Shown here: positions 18,598 to 30,231 of the stretch, one piece after another
Layout of the letters: the number at the start of each line of letters is the position of its first letter
Position numbering within the stretch: the stretch's first letter is position 1
Source: Haematococcus lacustris
Lineage: Eukaryota > Chlorophyta > Chlorophyceae > Chlamydomonadales > Haematococcaceae
Assembly: GCA_030144725.1 (NCBI GenBank)
Contig: JASKMD010000003.1
Location: 6,958,381-7,022,380 of the forward strand
Reading direction: 5' to 3'
Length of the DNA stretch: 64,000 nt
Translations under genes and position numbers: made by a program
The notes under the pieces: generated by a model
What the model was told of the DNA's origin: nothing
Seen by the model: only the letters and a program-made list of their open reading frames with translations
The model's database searches: none

Positions 18598-19200
18598 ACT
18601 GTTAACGTTAACATCCTGATGTTTGGGCCTGTTAACGTGGTGTAGTGGCGTTTTCACGCGTTTAAAAACGTTAGCAGCCCTATCCTTAAAACGTTTAATA
18701 CGCGGCCCCTCCGCTACTAACAGCCACAAACCAAACTTGTGGTTGTTAATAGGGGAGGGGACTTGTTTGTGGCTGTTAGTAGCGGAGGGGACTTGTAAAT
18801 AGGGCAACCACCGTCGCAATCTCAGTCTTCGTCATCGCAGTCAGATGCAGGCGAGATATGCTCGGACATCGAACAAAGACAGCAGGGAATAGATGCGCGG
18901 AGGTCAGCATCACACATGTCACACCAGATGAGAGAGCTCGAACGCTTTGAAAACGCCACTACACTAGATAACGACAAAACCGCTGCGTGCTAAAGGTTTA
19001 AACACGCTCGGCCTCGCACCGGCGCTAAACAGCTCTCGACCTCAGCCAGCGGCCGCGTCGCTACGCTCCGCGGCCGCTGGCTTCGGTCTCGAGCTGTTTA
19101 GCGCCGGTGCTCGGCCTCGCGTGTTTAAACCCTTTAGCACTGGCGGTTTTGTCGTTATCAACTACGTAACAAATGTTTAACGTAACGTTAACGCCTTGAG
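18598..19200. repeat. foldback / MITE-like inverted-repeat cluster
   Basis: Three nested palindromic structures. (1) A 193-bp imperfect hairpin at 18967-19159, arms starting gataacgacaaaaccgc and ending gcggttttgtcgttatc. (2) A hairpin at 18706-18790 with 25-bp arms (cccctccgctactaacagcc...). (3) A perfect 17-bp inverted pair, gtgtagtggcgttttca at 18640-18656 against its complement at 18948-18964. GTTAACGTTAAC motifs lie at both outer edges (18601 and near 19184). No coding capacity. It looks like non-autonomous DNA-transposon debris, possibly one element inserted in another. Confidence 0.75.
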
Positions 19201-19889
19201 CCTAACACCCTGACGACCCGGAGTGCGATGGGGGTTTGATTGAGGTCTTCTGGCACATAGTATGCACGAATATGCAACACAGTACGCTCCCGACATCTAA
19301 GGAGCCAGGCAATAGGTTTCATTGAGTGGCTTTGCCTCCGAGCGGCTAAGCAAGCCGCTGAGTAAGCCGCGCAGTCATTGTGGTCCTTTTGTTGCAACAA
19401 TTTTCGACACGGCTGGTTGCGCCTAGCATAACAAGCACACAAGCTTGACTAGCTTGTTGACCTTGTTTAATGCTGAAGTTGTAATGTGCCTCCCGTGGCG
19501 CCATAGAGAGATGTAGCCCCCCGGAGTATACTTAGCTAGTCCCGCTAGTGCGGAGAGTGCTTGGCTAGTTAGCCTGATAAGCCCCGCAGCCTGACTTGCA
19601 CGACTGCACTGACTTGCACGCCTGACTTGCACGGCGCACTTTGTGCATTTGCGCTTGCGATGCTAGACGCCATCATGCCTGCCACCACCCCAGCTAACGG
19701 GACAATAGCCTCCTTGTTCGTCACCATTTAAAAAGATCGCCCCCAGAGCTACAGCCAACCCCAAAAGCTACAGCCGACCAGCCATGGCCTGCTACAAGAC
19801 ACCCTACCCCCTACCCGCTCCAGGCTGCACGCTGTCTGCCCCACGCTGCCCTGCCTCCCGCCCCACCATGACGCCGTTGGCTGTTGCTC
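19201..19889. other. unannotated flank left of the tandem triplication
   Basis: No gene or clear repeat. The last ~20 bp (19890 onward) carry the empty target site used by the TIR element in later units. Confidence 0.5.
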
Positions 19890-20337
19890 GTTGTTGGTGG
19901 GACAATGCCAAGAGCCCCATGCAAGACAGGCGCAGCAACACTGAGTGGAGACTCACAATGGTATGCTGGTCCTTCCACGTTGTATTGGGACACGGAGGCG
20001 CATTGGTTCTTACATCCTTGATACCGCCTGGTCCACTATTCCAGTCTCGGGGAAGCCAAGAACTTAACCTAATTACCTGACTCAACCTCATCCTCAATCT
20101 TATCCAAACACGGGGATCACGTCAACTGATCCCCTACACACGTACTATCCCCCTTTTTCAGCCAGAAGTTATGCCAAGGGTTGGGCCTAGCATGAAGTCA
20201 AACTTGTCAAGCAATGCCTCATAATGAATATTGTAGGCACTGGGAATACGTCATCATGGCTGCTCGTTGCATGCATGTCAGTGCTCATGCTTATTACCCT
20301 CCCTCCCCATGATTTCAGCCGCAAGATCCCCTTCCTA

Positions 20338-20879
20338 TCACATGGTTTTGGATGCTGCCAGAGTCCACCCAGGGCTCTGGTCCTGTTTAGGCATGCGAGG
20401 CAAGCCAGCCGCATTATCGTTGTCGGCCAGGCTGGGCACCGCTGCCTTGTGCGAGGGGCTCTGTGGCCGGGTTATGTACAGGTCGTAGCCGGCAATGACA
20501 GGCCGGTGGTCGGAGGAGGTCAGCTCCCCCACAGCACTGCAAGCAACGTCAGCATTGCCGGTGTGCAGCCAGGCAGCAGCAGCACAGGGGCGGAGGGAAG
20601 GCCGGGCACAGCAGGCTCGTAGGGGTTGTTAGTGCCAGCACCAGCATTGCGTCCCTCCAGCAGCCACACCAGGCTGGCTGCTGAACCCAATGGCAGCAGC
20701 TAGGCTGCCACCATGCTGTTGCAGAGGCACTGCCTAGGAAAAGCTGCAGCGGGCAGCTACCGGCAGTAGCAGCAGCACTGCACCTGCTCCTAACCCCTAC
20801 CTGTAGTATAGCGGGGTGAGACAGCAGATGGTGGGCTTGGCGTTGCAGGCGTGCAGGATGCGGTCCGTCCAGGAGGGGA
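20338..20879 (-). pseudogene. inositol polyphosphate 5-phosphatase 3' fragment, unit 1 copy
   Basis: Two exons: the truncated penultimate exon (about 20801-20879, IPSWTDRILHACNAKP...) and the last exon 20338-20536 (SAVGELTSSDHRPVIAGYDL...). The coding frame is cut at the unit boundary just upstream of the PSWTDRIL motif, so the catalytic core is missing. Confidence 0.85.
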
Positions 20880-20904
20880 TGTTGTTGGTGGGACAATGCC
20901 AAGA

Positions 20905-22850
20905 GTCAGAGCCTCCCAACTCTCTTGAAAAGAGGGTGTGTCCTTTACACGAGGTTTATTTCTCGCTCAGGATGCCGGTTGCGCATCGAAACACACCAGT
21001 GTGTAGAGGACTCGCTTGGCTACACGGAATGCCTGTCCTCAGCTCTATTAAATGTGTACATGATGCGCTACCTGGGCGTGAACCTGGCATACATTTTGTG
21101 GGCAGATATCACCATGCACGCCTCCTCCACCCTCGACCTTCCTAATGATGCCGTGATGACGCATACGCAAGTATGTGTGCAATCGCGCTTTGTGTCGCGA
21201 TGGCCGGAACCGCGAGTTTGAAACCTAAGAAGCTGAAATGCTTCTTTAACGCACCCACACCACTGCTAATGCTGCGATTAAGACAGCTGCATACTTCTTA
21301 GCATCGATTAGCTTTCACTCGTCATTTGTGTCGCTCGCGCTGTCACGCGTAAGACGGAGTAGTTGTCTGCTCTAGCGGTTCAACAAGACACTATGTGCAC
21401 CCTTCACCTTTGATTATAGTAGACTATCTGACCTGATAGTCAAACTGACCGCGGGACTCTTCATACTCAAGCCTTTTCTGCTCGTTTCGCTGTCTACGCC
21501 CCGTATTCGTTGTAGCCAGAGCATGTGTGCAGATGCGCAGTCTTCGTTCTGTCGCTAAAGCGGTTTCAGTCATCACCACCGGTTCGGTCCACGGTGCTAA
21601 CACCAACTGTCAAATGCATTCCCACTCCCACCTGGCCCGACTCGCACCCCTCTAGACTTCATAGCAAAGCACCCAAGCAACACCACTATTCACATCCACA
21701 TTGACCACTTGCATGTGCTGCCTCTACCAAGATTGGCCCTACCAGCCTTGGTGCGTTTGCTGAGACCACCCATAGGGTGGCTGGCTGAGCTTGGGTCAGA
21801 TTAGGGTGGGCGGTAGGTGGAGCCGGGCTAGGAGGTGGTGGTGATCGTCGTAGTGGTGGTTGTGGTGGTGGCGGCTGAGATTGGGTAAGCCACCAATAGT
21901 TGCCAACCATGCTGTTGAGGGTCAGCTATGCACGAAGTTGCCTACCATGTTGTTGAGGGTTAGCTATGCATAAGGTGGCTGTAACTGTAAGGTGGGGACT
22001 TAAGGCTGAGGATGCCAACATGGGTGTAGAGATTAGGAGGGGGTGGTGGTAGGCACATGGTGTAGGGCAGGGTTGGGCAGTAACTTACCAGCAGGTTGGT
22101 GAAGGGAGAGGGGGCTTGCTCTTTGCTGCAGGGTAGGGGAGGGAGAGGACTGCAATGTCAGGGGGGGGGGTGGAGGGGGAGGGGAAACGTAGGAGGGCTG
22201 GGCTGAGCTGGGCTGGGTGGTGGTGGCAGGCTAGGAGGTGGTGGTGGTGGTGGTAGTGGTGGTGGTGTTGCCAGAGATTGGGTAAGAGGGCTCCTGCAGC
22301 AGTAGACAAAGATGTTGTTGGGGGTAGCTATGCACGAAGTGGATAACTTCCTGTTTACTTATGCTTTGTCTACATTGAGAGCGGTAGCAAGGGCGGGTCA
22401 TTCTGCTACATAGCACAACAGCAACATAGCAAGCTTGGTGTAGGCTGCACACCTTGAAATGGAAGGTACATCTAAGCTTTAGGGTCATCAACGGGTATGC
22501 CTCCACAGAAGTAGAACTGGGCGCGCGTCTACATCCAGGAAACACTGTCGGGTTAACTGAGCCGGGAGGAATCACAAGCGCCGGCTGTACTTGCCTTCAG
22601 AGCGTTAGGAGGCAACCACGGTATTGCGAAGCACTCCCACAGCTGACTTGCGCTGCGCGATGTGGTGAGAGCGACCGGCTGATTGGTGGGCGCACTTTTT
22701 CGTTTACGGGGTTCCTGGCATTACGGGCGTATAGAAGACTAAGCGGTCATCGCATGCCGCACGGTGCTACGTTAATCGCACACGTCTCGGCACCGGAATG
22801 TCCATGACATGGTTGTGTAAAAGGTTTTATCAGAGTTGGGAGGGTCTGAC
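20905..22850. mobile_element. 1946-bp non-autonomous TIR element, copy 1
   Basis: Terminal inverted repeats GTCAGAGCCTCCCAACTCT / GTCAGACCCTCCCAACTCT (19 bp, one mismatch), with further similarity inward (TGAAAA / TGATAAAA). Target duplication CAAGA at 20900-20904 and 22851-22855. The empty site is preserved at 19909-19913 in unit 1. The interior has GGT-rich microsatellite patches (21836-21870, 22228-22265) and no recognisable transposase. TIR length and a 5-bp TSD are compatible with several superfamilies; I do not assign one. Confidence 0.88.
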
Positions 22851-23279
22851 CAAGAGCCCCATGCAAGACAGGCGCAGCAACACTGAGTGGAGACTCACAA
22901 TGGTATGCTGGTCCTTCCACGTTGTATTGGGACACGGAGGCGCATTGGTTCTTACATCCTTGATACCGCCTGGTCCACTATTCCAGTCTCGGGGAAGCCA
23001 AGAACTTAACCTAATTACCTGACTCAACCTCATCCTCAATCTTATCCAAACACGGGGATCACGTCAACTGATCCCCTACACACGTACTATCCCCCTTTTT
23101 CAGCCAGAAGTTATGCCAAGGGTTGGGCCTAGCATGAAGTCAAACTTGTCAAGCAATGCCTCATAATGAATATTGTAGGCACTGGGAATACGTCATCATG
23201 GCTGCTCGTTGCATGCATGTCAGTGCTCATGCTTATTACCCTCCCTCCCCATGATTTCAGCCGCAAGATCCCCTTCCTA

Positions 23280-23821
23280 TCACATGGTTTTGGATGCTGC
23301 CAGAGTCCACCCAGGGCTCTGGTCCTGTTTAGGCATGCGAGGCAAGCCAGCCGCATTATCGTTGTCGGCCAGGCTGGGCACCGCTGCCTTGTGCGAGGGG
23401 CTCTGTGGCCGGGTTATGTACAGGTCGTAGCCGGCAATGACAGGCCGGTGGTCGGAGGAGGTCAGCTCCCCCACAGCACTGCAAGCAACGTCAGCATTGC
23501 CGGTGTGCAGCCAGGCAGCAGCAGCACAGGGGCGGAGGGAAGGCCGGGCACAGCAGGCTCGTAGGGGTTGTTAGTGCCAGCACCAGCATTGCGTCCCTCC
23601 AGCAGCCACACCAGGCTGGCTGCTGAACCCAATGGCAGCAGCTAGGCTGCCACCATGCTGTTGCAGAGGCACTGCCTAGGAAAAGCTGCAGCGGGCAGCT
23701 ACCGGCAGTAGCAGCAGCACTGCACCTGCTCCTAACCCCTACCTGTAGTATAGCGGGGTGAGACAGCAGATGGTGGGCTTGGCGTTGCAGGCGTGCAGGA
23801 TGCGGTCCGTCCAGGAGGGGA
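23280..23821 (-). pseudogene. inositol polyphosphate 5-phosphatase 3' fragment, unit 2 copy
   Basis: Same two exons as in unit 1, shifted by 2942 bp; last exon 23280-23478. Truncated at the same place. Confidence 0.85.
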
Positions 23822-23853
23822 TGTTGTTGGTGGGACAATGCCAAGAGTCAGAG

Positions 23854-24089
23854 TGTAGCGTTCAGAAAGAACGCGCCTTAAATCTTTTCAGTGTGTGAAC
23901 GCCATGCAACGCTAACCGCAGTTACAGGTGTCAGACTGCTGCAGCGCAACCAGGCTAAGACATAGAACGGCCTCCGGGGATCGAACCCGAATGGTGGGCA
24001 GCAGTACAGCCCACCACTTAACCTGCCTGTATCACACTTCAGCAGTGACACTAGCGCCGATCCGCTTAGTGCAGAATCGGAACGCTACA
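23854..24089 (-). repeat. 3' LTR (left copy)
   Basis: 236 bp, begins TGTAGCGTTC and ends GAACGCTACA, so the two ends form a perfect 10-bp inverted repeat, longer than the usual TG...CA. Confidence 0.97.
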
Positions 24090-24106
24090 TTCCTCCCCCT
24101 CCTAAG
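24090..24106 (-). promoter_or_regulatory. polypurine tract
   Basis: On the minus strand a purine run (AGGAGGGGGAGGAA) directly abuts the 3' LTR, as expected for the plus-strand primer of reverse transcription. Confidence 0.8.
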
Positions 24107-24372
24107 GGATGGCCGTTCCGCCCATAGGCCATCATGGCATGGACTCGCAGTACATGACCGCTAATTTGGAACTCCTGCCCATCCGGACGCAGGTCGCTCA
24201 CTGGAGGTTATGGTCACCATGGACCCTTCAGCCCAGACTCACAGAGCCAGTGGACGCTGGGAACAAGACAAGCCAGACTCACATGAGCAACTGGACCCAA
24301 AGCACACCAAGGCACATAGCATGCAGCAAAGCAACCAGCACGACCACATGGAGCCCATGTCCCACATTTAAA

Positions 24373-27300
24373 TCACAGCAAGCCATGCTGAGCCTTATAC
24401 AAGTTCACGCAATCAGGGGCATTTGCTAGATTGCTGGCTGGCTCCCAGGTGTTGTCAGAGTCATCATAACCCTTCCACTTGACGAGGTACTCCTTTGCTT
24501 TACCTGCACGCACATGCCGGTGGTTCACAATGCGCTCTACTTCATACTGTGGGGAATCATCTAACCAGCCCAGCTCAGTGGGGGGTAGACGACCAAAGTT
24601 GCCCTCATAGGGTCTTAACAGTGACACATGGAAGACAGGATGAATCCTGGACATGGCTTGTGGCAGGGTCAGCTTTACAGCGTCTCTACCCACAAGAGCT
24701 TCAATCCTGAAAGGCCCCACATACCGTGGCAGCAGCTTCCTGGCTTTGCCCACCATGTTACGCAGATTCATGGTACTAAGCAGCACACGGTCACCCACTT
24801 GGAACATACTGTCCGCGGATTTCCTGTGTGGATTAACATCATTTGACTGCCGACTTTGTGCCAGTTTCATACATCTCCTGGCTTCTAGAACACCTTTCTC
24901 CCAGCCATCAGCGAAGAACTGGGCCATGGGAGGTGGCAACCGAGGTAACTCATGGGTCACCGGTGTCACTGGGGACTGTCCATAGTTAATCAGGAAAGGT
25001 GTAGACTTAATGCTTTCTTGCCATGAGTTATTAATTGCAAACTCGGCGAACGAGAGGTGTTTAGGCCAGTCTCGTTGAGTGGGAGAGATATAATGCCGAA
25101 GCATCTCTTCCAACACTTTGTTGTACCGCTCAACCTGCCCATTTGACTGGGGGTGATAGCTGGAGGTAAGGGAATGTTTCATGCCTACTAGCTTGCATAC
25201 AGCTTGCCAGAACTTGCTCACGAATAGGGAGCCCCGATCACTCACAACTTCAGAGGGTAGTCCATGATGGACAAATACCTTATCAATGAAGAGTTGTGCA
25301 AACTCAGGAGCATCCATGCTTTCCTTACATGGCACTAGATGCACCATTTTGGAGAGCCTGTCAACGAATACACAGATGGAATCATATCCATGTGATCCGG
25401 ACGGTAGTTTGGTTATGAAGTCCATGTGCATGACTTCCCAGCGGTATCCAGGTATAGACAGAGGATGAAGGAATCCCCATGGCTTAGCTGTAACCGACTT
25501 GTTTCTCTGGCATGCATCACATGTTGTTACATAGTGACGCACATCAGTGCGTAAGTGTTTCCACCAAAACACACGCATGACACGCTCCAACGTCTTAGTG
25601 ATCCCAACGTGGCCAGCATACTTAGCATCATGCATCTCATGCAAGATATGCTCTCGTAGCTGTTTGTCACGGGGCACAATAATGGTACGTCGTTTGTTAT
25701 GTCTCCATAAGCCATGTTCATCCAGGTAAAAGTTCTTTGTCTTCCTACGCTTGGTGAAGTTGGAATCAGCAGCATAAGCTCTGACCAACCACTCATGCAG
25801 GTTTGACAGAGGACCTGGTGGTTTGGGTACACTGGGTTCTCCATCTGCTGGTACATCAGCAGCCCAAGTGACACGCTTATTGGGTGGCCTGACGGCAGCA
25901 CCAGCACCTTGGCTTGGTGGTGGTTGTGTGGGTGGCGCAGCGGCATCACCAGCACTGTTTTTCTGCGCCTCAGCACAAGTTTCCTCCCCCTCCTGAGAAC
26001 GACGCTGGCTTCTAGTCGTCACTAGAATACTACGCACATCATCTGCACCAGAGCCCTTACACGTCTGCAATGGGGCTGCTGGAATGCGTGACAACGGGTC
26101 AGCAGGATTAGATATACCAGGTAGATATTCAATGGTATATGAGAAGCGGGCCAGGAATTCCATCCATCTAGTCTGCCTGCGTGAGAGTATAGTTTGAGTA
26201 GGCAGAGAGATGAGCGGCTTGTGATCTGTGTACAGTGTGAATGGTACCCCTTCCAGGTAGCATCGCCACTGTTGGCAAGCAGATACCAATGCCAGCAGTT
26301 CCTGTTCGCCCGTGGTGTAATTAATCTCAGCAGGAATCAATTTCCTGGAGTAATACGCCAAAGGGTAGCCATCCTGCATCAGGACTGCACCGATGCCCTC
26401 AAGGGACGCATCGCAGTGCACCTGAAACGGTTTGCTGTGATCAGGAAGCTTGAGCATAGGCACATTAGAAATGGCCTGCTTCAGAGCATTGAAGGCATCC
26501 AGCTCAGCCTGAGGCCATGCTTTCCAAGGGAAGGACTCCTTCTTGGGGCCAGTCAGGTTAGTGAGGGGTGCAGCAATAGTGCTAAAATTATGTACAAATT
26601 TACGTACATAGTTAGCAGCGCCCAGGAAAGACTGCAGAGTTTTGAGGCTAGTAGGTACTGGCCATTCAGAGATTGCAGTAACTTTACACGGGTCAACAGA
26701 GATGCCTTGAGCACTAATAATATGGCCCAGGAACTTCAGTGTTCTTTGCATAAATTCACATTTAGATAGCTTAGCATAAAATTTATTTTTACGCAGTAAG
26801 TCAAACACACGCCTGAGGTGGACTAGGTGCTCCTCACTGTTCTTGGACATCACCAGGATGTCATCAAGATACACGAGTGCACAGTCATTTATCACCTCAG
26901 CAAATGCTTCATTCATTACACGTTGGAACGTGGCAGGAGCATTTGTCAGGCCAAAACACAGTACCTTGAATTGGTAGTGCCCCATGGGAGTCCTGAACGC
27001 GGTCTTAGGGACATCCTCAGCCGGGATGCGGATCTGGTGGTAACCAGCCTGCAGATCAAGGGAGGAGAACACAGTTTTTCCTGCTAGCTGATCAAACAGA
27101 TCATCAATGCGTGGCAAAGGATACTGGTCCCTAATTGTAATCTTATTTAGCTGGCGGTAATCAATACACATGCGCAGCTCACCTGATTTCTTCTGGACAA
27201 ACAGCACAGGTGCAGCATAGGGTGATGAGCTGGGCTCTATCAGGCCTTTAGCTAGCAGGTCAGTGATCTGTTTACGCAGTTCATCTTGCTCAGGTTTGGA

Positions 27301-28302
27301 CATCCTATAGCTGGGCCTAGCTGGAGGCTTGCCATCAGGCTGCAAGGGGATAGAATGCCCTACTGCACGCTCTGGCGGGAGTCCGGTGATAGGTTGGAAT
27401 ACATCAGAGTATTCATCAAGCAATTCTTGCAGGTGCTGCCTCTGTGCATGGGACACAGCGTCTACTGGTAAGGCAAGGTCTTCTAGAGACACCATAGCCA
27501 CCATGGCTGAGCCACCCTTACGCAGCCATCTGGCAGCCTGCTTTGCTGTCACAAGAGCCTTTGGATTGGCTTTGGACACAGCAGCCAGGACAGCAGCAGG
27601 TGGGCGGGGCAGTGAGTGGGTGGATCCAGGTGGCCTTGTGGCAGCACTCTGGCCAGCAGCACTTTGATCACCTATGTGTGGGTGCAAGGTTTTGTTACCT
27701 TGGGGAGTGCGCAGGGTGAGAGTCTTGTCGACGTAGTCGACCAAGGCTCCCTGCACAGTCAACCAGTCAGCACCCAGGAGCACGTCATAAGCATGAACCA
27801 GGTCAGGCATGACAGTCAACAGGCACACGCAGCAGAAGCTGTTGATGCGCAGCTGTACTTTGACATAATGCTCACATATCACAGGCTGGTTGTTGGCAAC
27901 ATCAAACCTGAGTGACATGGGATAAGTAAACACTGGGATGTTATGCAGCTGAACAAAGCTAGCACTGATGAGTGATGCATCAGCACCACTATCAGCTAAC
28001 ATGTGACAGGCATGAGTATCAATGGTGCCAGCAAACTGGAACCTCACCTTGTCGTCTTGACCAGAGACCCCCAAGATGACTTGAGAAGGTACACGGGGAC
28101 AACACAGGGCAGTCTTACACGAGAGAATATGACCCACACAAGGGTCAGCAGCACTGAAACAGGACCCACAGTTCTGAGCTGCTGTCACAGCAGTCTGCTC
28201 AGAGAACGCATGGCCATCAACAGTTGGATCAGGGAAAGGCTGGCTCATAGCATGCACAGCAACACCATCAACAACCATCAGCTGGGGCTCAGTCCCAGTC
28301 AT
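24373..28302 (-). CDS. pol: Pol polyprotein (protease, RT, RNase H, integrase, chromodomain)
   Basis: 1309 aa from the first ATG, or longer if read through from gag. Protease: LADSGADAS (D104-S-G). Reverse transcriptase ~residues 360-540: SSLDLQAG (D416) and [10 protein letters not shown] (YLDD, D480/D481). RNase H ~625-740: HCDAS (D631), [14 protein letters not shown] (D693). Integrase: zinc-binding H891, H898, C928, C931; DDE core D961, D1022, E1058 with exact D35E spacing. A GPF module follows ([11 protein letters not shown]), then a C-terminal chromodomain (~1253-1301, YEVERIV...[17 protein letters not shown]). Chromodomains direct Ty3-type integration to modified histones. All catalytic residues are present, so the protein should be functional. 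Confidence 0.97.
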   Translation of the reverse strand: MTGTEPQLMVVDGVAVHAMSQPFPDPTVDGHAFSEQTAVTAAQNCGSCFSAADPCVGHILSCKTALCCPRVPSQVILGVSGQDDKVRFQFAGTIDTHACHMLADSGADASLISASFVQLHNIPVFTYPMSLRFDVANNQPVICEHYVKVQLRINSFCCVCLLTVMPDLVHAYDVLLGADWLTVQGALVDYVDKTLTLRTPQGNKTLHPHIGDQSAAGQSAATRPPGSTHSLPRPPAAVLAAVSKANPKALVTAKQAARWLRKGGSAMVAMVSLEDLALPVDAVSHAQRQHLQELLDEYSDVFQPITGLPPERAVGHSIPLQPDGKPPARPSYRMSKPEQDELRKQITDLLAKGLIEPSSSPYAAPVLFVQKKSGELRMCIDYRQLNKITIRDQYPLPRIDDLFDQLAGKTVFSSLDLQAGYHQIRIPAEDVPKTAFRTPMGHYQFKVLCFGLTNAPATFQRVMNEAFAEVINDCALVYLDDILVMSKNSEEHLVHLRRVFDLLRKNKFYAKLSKCEFMQRTLKFLGHIISAQGISVDPCKVTAISEWPVPTSLKTLQSFLGAANYVRKFVHNFSTIAAPLTNLTGPKKESFPWKAWPQAELDAFNALKQAISNVPMLKLPDHSKPFQVHCDASLEGIGAVLMQDGYPLAYYSRKLIPAEINYTTGEQELLALVSACQQWRCYLEGVPFTLYTDHKPLISLPTQTILSRRQTRWMEFLARFSYTIEYLPGISNPADPLSRIPAAPLQTCKGSGADDVRSILVTTRSQRRSQEGEETCAEAQKNSAGDAAAPPTQPPPSQGAGAAVRPPNKRVTWAADVPADGEPSVPKPPGPLSNLHEWLVRAYAADSNFTKRRKTKNFYLDEHGLWRHNKRRTIIVPRDKQLREHILHEMHDAKYAGHVGITKTLERVMRVFWWKHLRTDVRHYVTTCDACQRNKSVTAKPWGFLHPLSIPGYRWEVMHMDFITKLPSGSHGYDSICVFVDRLSKMVHLVPCKESMDAPEFAQLFIDKVFVHHGLPSEVVSDRGSLFVSKFWQAVCKLVGMKHSLTSSYHPQSNGQVERYNKVLEEMLRHYISPTQRDWPKHLSFAEFAINNSWQESIKSTPFLINYGQSPVTPVTHELPRLPPPMAQFFADGWEKGVLEARRCMKLAQSRQSNDVNPHRKSADSMFQVGDRVLLSTMNLRNMVGKARKLLPRYVGPFRIEALVGRDAVKLTLPQAMSRIHPVFHVSLLRPYEGNFGRLPPTELGWLDDSPQYEVERIVNHRHVRAGKAKEYLVKWKGYDDSDNTWEPASNLANAPDCVNLYKAQHGLL

Positions 28303-28383
28303 TTCAGTAGCACAGGTGCATAAGACAGGTTCATCAGCATGTACCGCAGCACAGGCATGGCACTGTCCTGGCTGGGCAACACC

Positions 28384-29955
28384 TCACTTTCCATTGGCAG
28401 ATGCAATCCTGCCCTTCTTTGGCTCAGAGTCATTGTTCTCAGAGGAGCGCTTCCCTGCAGCCTTAGCATCAGCAGGAGGGCGAGGGTAGCCAGACAGCTT
28501 CCTGGCTTCCAGAGCTGGCAGTTCCTTGTAGGGACACAGTGGCTTGAGATGCCTGGGATCATAGCAGTGGTGGCAATACTGGCCTGGCTTCATGTTGGAC
28601 TGCTCAGCAGCCTCCTCAGCCTTCTGCTTCATAATGACACGGTAGCCAGCAGCAGGACCAGCAGCCATGCCAGCCCTGAAGCCTCTGGATCTGAAGCTGG
28701 GGGGTTTGGCAGGTGGGTCGCTCTGGGTGCTCTTAGGAGGACGAGGGTTGCTTGCTTTGTCTAGGCCATCCACCAGCTGCTTGGCCTGCACCGCAGCAAC
28801 ATGCCGCTTGGAGCCGACTGCTTCAGCAAGGATCTCAGCAGCACGCTGAGCCTGCCTGGCAGAGTCAATAGCCTGAGCCAGGGTGAAGGCAGGAAAAGGA
28901 GCAGAATCCCTTAGGACTGCCTTTTTCAGCTCAGATGTCAGTCCCTTGATAAACAGGGAGACAAGCAAACTCTCATCCATGCACTGGACACCAGCGGTCA
29001 GCAGATTGTTCCTGAAAGCAGTGATATATTCATTGAGCAGGAGCTGGGACGACATGCGAATGCTGCCTTCAAGTAGCTGTTTCTGGGCATCAGTCTGATC
29101 ATCACGCAAGTCGTCTCCTGTATACTCAAGAAAGGACATTCGCAGATAAGGCCAGGTAGGTGCAGTGCGTGTCTGTGCGAAGTGAGCAGCGCGGATGGAT
29201 GGCAACCAAGCATCACGAGCAGCCCCGGACAGGAATGCAGGAAAAACAGAGGCAATGTCCAGGTTGAAGCGCTGGCAATGTGCTTCTAAGTCGTCACAGA
29301 AGGCAGAGGCCCTGCGACGAGACTTGGTGCAATTGTCTGTCCACTTGTCAGGGCCAGGCACAGATTTAGCAGCTGGAGCCTGACTATTAACCTGAGGAAA
29401 GAGGTGGTGCAGAGCGCCGCCTCTCCCACCGATTGAATTGAAGGTACCAGGAATACACGCAGGGCGTGTACCTGACCGACTTGGGGACGGAGTGCGCATA
29501 CTAAACAGCCTGTCCTGAATGGAGGGAGGGGACCCTGGGAATAGACCCACCTTTTCAGCCAGCGCAGCCAGAGTGCGATCTGTCAGCTTTTGGCGAGATT
29601 TCATCTTGGCCAGCTCGGTTTTAGCCTCCTTCAGCTGGTCCTGCGTGTCCAGCAGCGACTGGGCCAGCTGGTCTGCGGAAGACAGGTCAATCTCGCCCTC
29701 AGAGACGTCGTCAGCCTCTTCTTCCTCATCCTGCTCCTCCTCTTCGTCTTCTTCATCGCCTGGAGGGACTGGGCCATCGCCCTGCCCATTCCGCGGCGGA
29801 GTTGCAGCAGGAAAACCGTCGGGGAACAAAGCCGCCCTTAGGGACCTGGCAAACTCGCGATCAGATAGGGCCTGGGCCAATATGGCCTGGGAACCCGCAG
29901 GACCGCCGGCTGAGCCAGCGCCTGGTGTGTCGCCATTCGGCGTAGTGTCAGTCAT
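28384..29955 (-). CDS. gag: Gag-like protein with CCHC zinc knuckle
   Basis: 523 aa. The true ATG is at 29955; the longer frame to 29970 starts with GTG. The acidic N-terminal part contains a D/E run (~residues 70-95), then a coiled coil, a retrotransposon-gag-type helical domain, and one zinc knuckle CHHCYDPRHLKPLC (C-x2-C-x4-H-x4-C) near the C terminus. It ends in a TGA at 28384-28386. The same frame stays open for 81 nt into the pol ATG, so gag and pol are separated by a single in-frame stop. Role: capsid assembly and RNA binding. Confidence 0.92.
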   Translation of the reverse strand: MTDTTPNGDTPGAGSAGGPAGSQAILAQALSDREFARSLRAALFPDGFPAATPPRNGQGDGPVPPGDEEDEEEEQDEEEEADDVSEGEIDLSSADQLAQSLLDTQDQLKEAKTELAKMKSRQKLTDRTLAALAEKVGLFPGSPPSIQDRLFSMRTPSPSRSGTRPACIPGTFNSIGGRGGALHHLFPQVNSQAPAAKSVPGPDKWTDNCTKSRRRASAFCDDLEAHCQRFNLDIASVFPAFLSGAARDAWLPSIRAAHFAQTRTAPTWPYLRMSFLEYTGDDLRDDQTDAQKQLLEGSIRMSSQLLLNEYITAFRNNLLTAGVQCMDESLLVSLFIKGLTSELKKAVLRDSAPFPAFTLAQAIDSARQAQRAAEILAEAVGSKRHVAAVQAKQLVDGLDKASNPRPPKSTQSDPPAKPPSFRSRGFRAGMAAGPAAGYRVIMKQKAEEAAEQSNMKPGQYCHHCYDPRHLKPLCPYKELPALEARKLSGYPRPPADAKAAGKRSSENNDSEPKKGRIASANGK

Positions 29956-29979
29956 GGTGCGGCCAGTCACTGAGGTATC

Positions 29980-29995
29980 GGAATACGGAAACCAA
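29980..29995 (-). promoter_or_regulatory. candidate primer binding site
   Basis: On the minus strand, immediately after the 5' LTR, the sequence starts TTGGTTTCCGTATTCCG. A PBS beginning TGG one base in is expected, to pair with a tRNA 3' CCA. I could not match it to a known tRNA. Confidence 0.5.
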
Positions 29996-30231
29996 TGTAG
30001 CGTTCAGAAAGAACGCGCCTTAAATCTTTTCAGTGTGTGAACGCCATGCAACGCTAACCGCAGTTACAGGTGTCAGACTGCTGCAGCGCAACCAGGCTAA
30101 GACATAGAACGGCCTCCGGGGATCGAACCCGAATGGTGGGCAGCAGTACAGCCCACCACTTAACCTGCCTGTATCACACTTCAGCAGTGACACTAGCGCC
30201 GATCCGCTTAGTGCAGAATCGGAACGCTACA
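29996..30231 (-). repeat. 5' LTR (right copy)
   Basis: 236 bp, identical by eye to the left LTR. It should carry the element's promoter. Confidence 0.97.

Larger units (their letters stand above)
23854..30231 (-). mobile_element. intact Ty3/gypsy chromodomain LTR retrotransposon (chromovirus-like)
   Basis: 6378 bp, transcribed on the minus strand. LTRs of 236 bp read as identical, with a 5-bp target duplication CAGAG (23849-23853, 30232-30236). The unfilled site is visible at 20907-20911 in copy 1 of the TIR element. The order gag, protease, RT, RNase H, integrase, chromodomain places it in Ty3/gypsy. Intact ORFs and identical LTRs indicate a recent insertion. Confidence 0.97.

Noticed and set aside
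20338..20536. SDHRPV exon as a LINE endonuclease fragment
   Set aside because: The preceding exon carries PSWTDRIL, and FPPTFKY in unit 3, which identify an inositol 5-phosphatase rather than an APE endonuclease.
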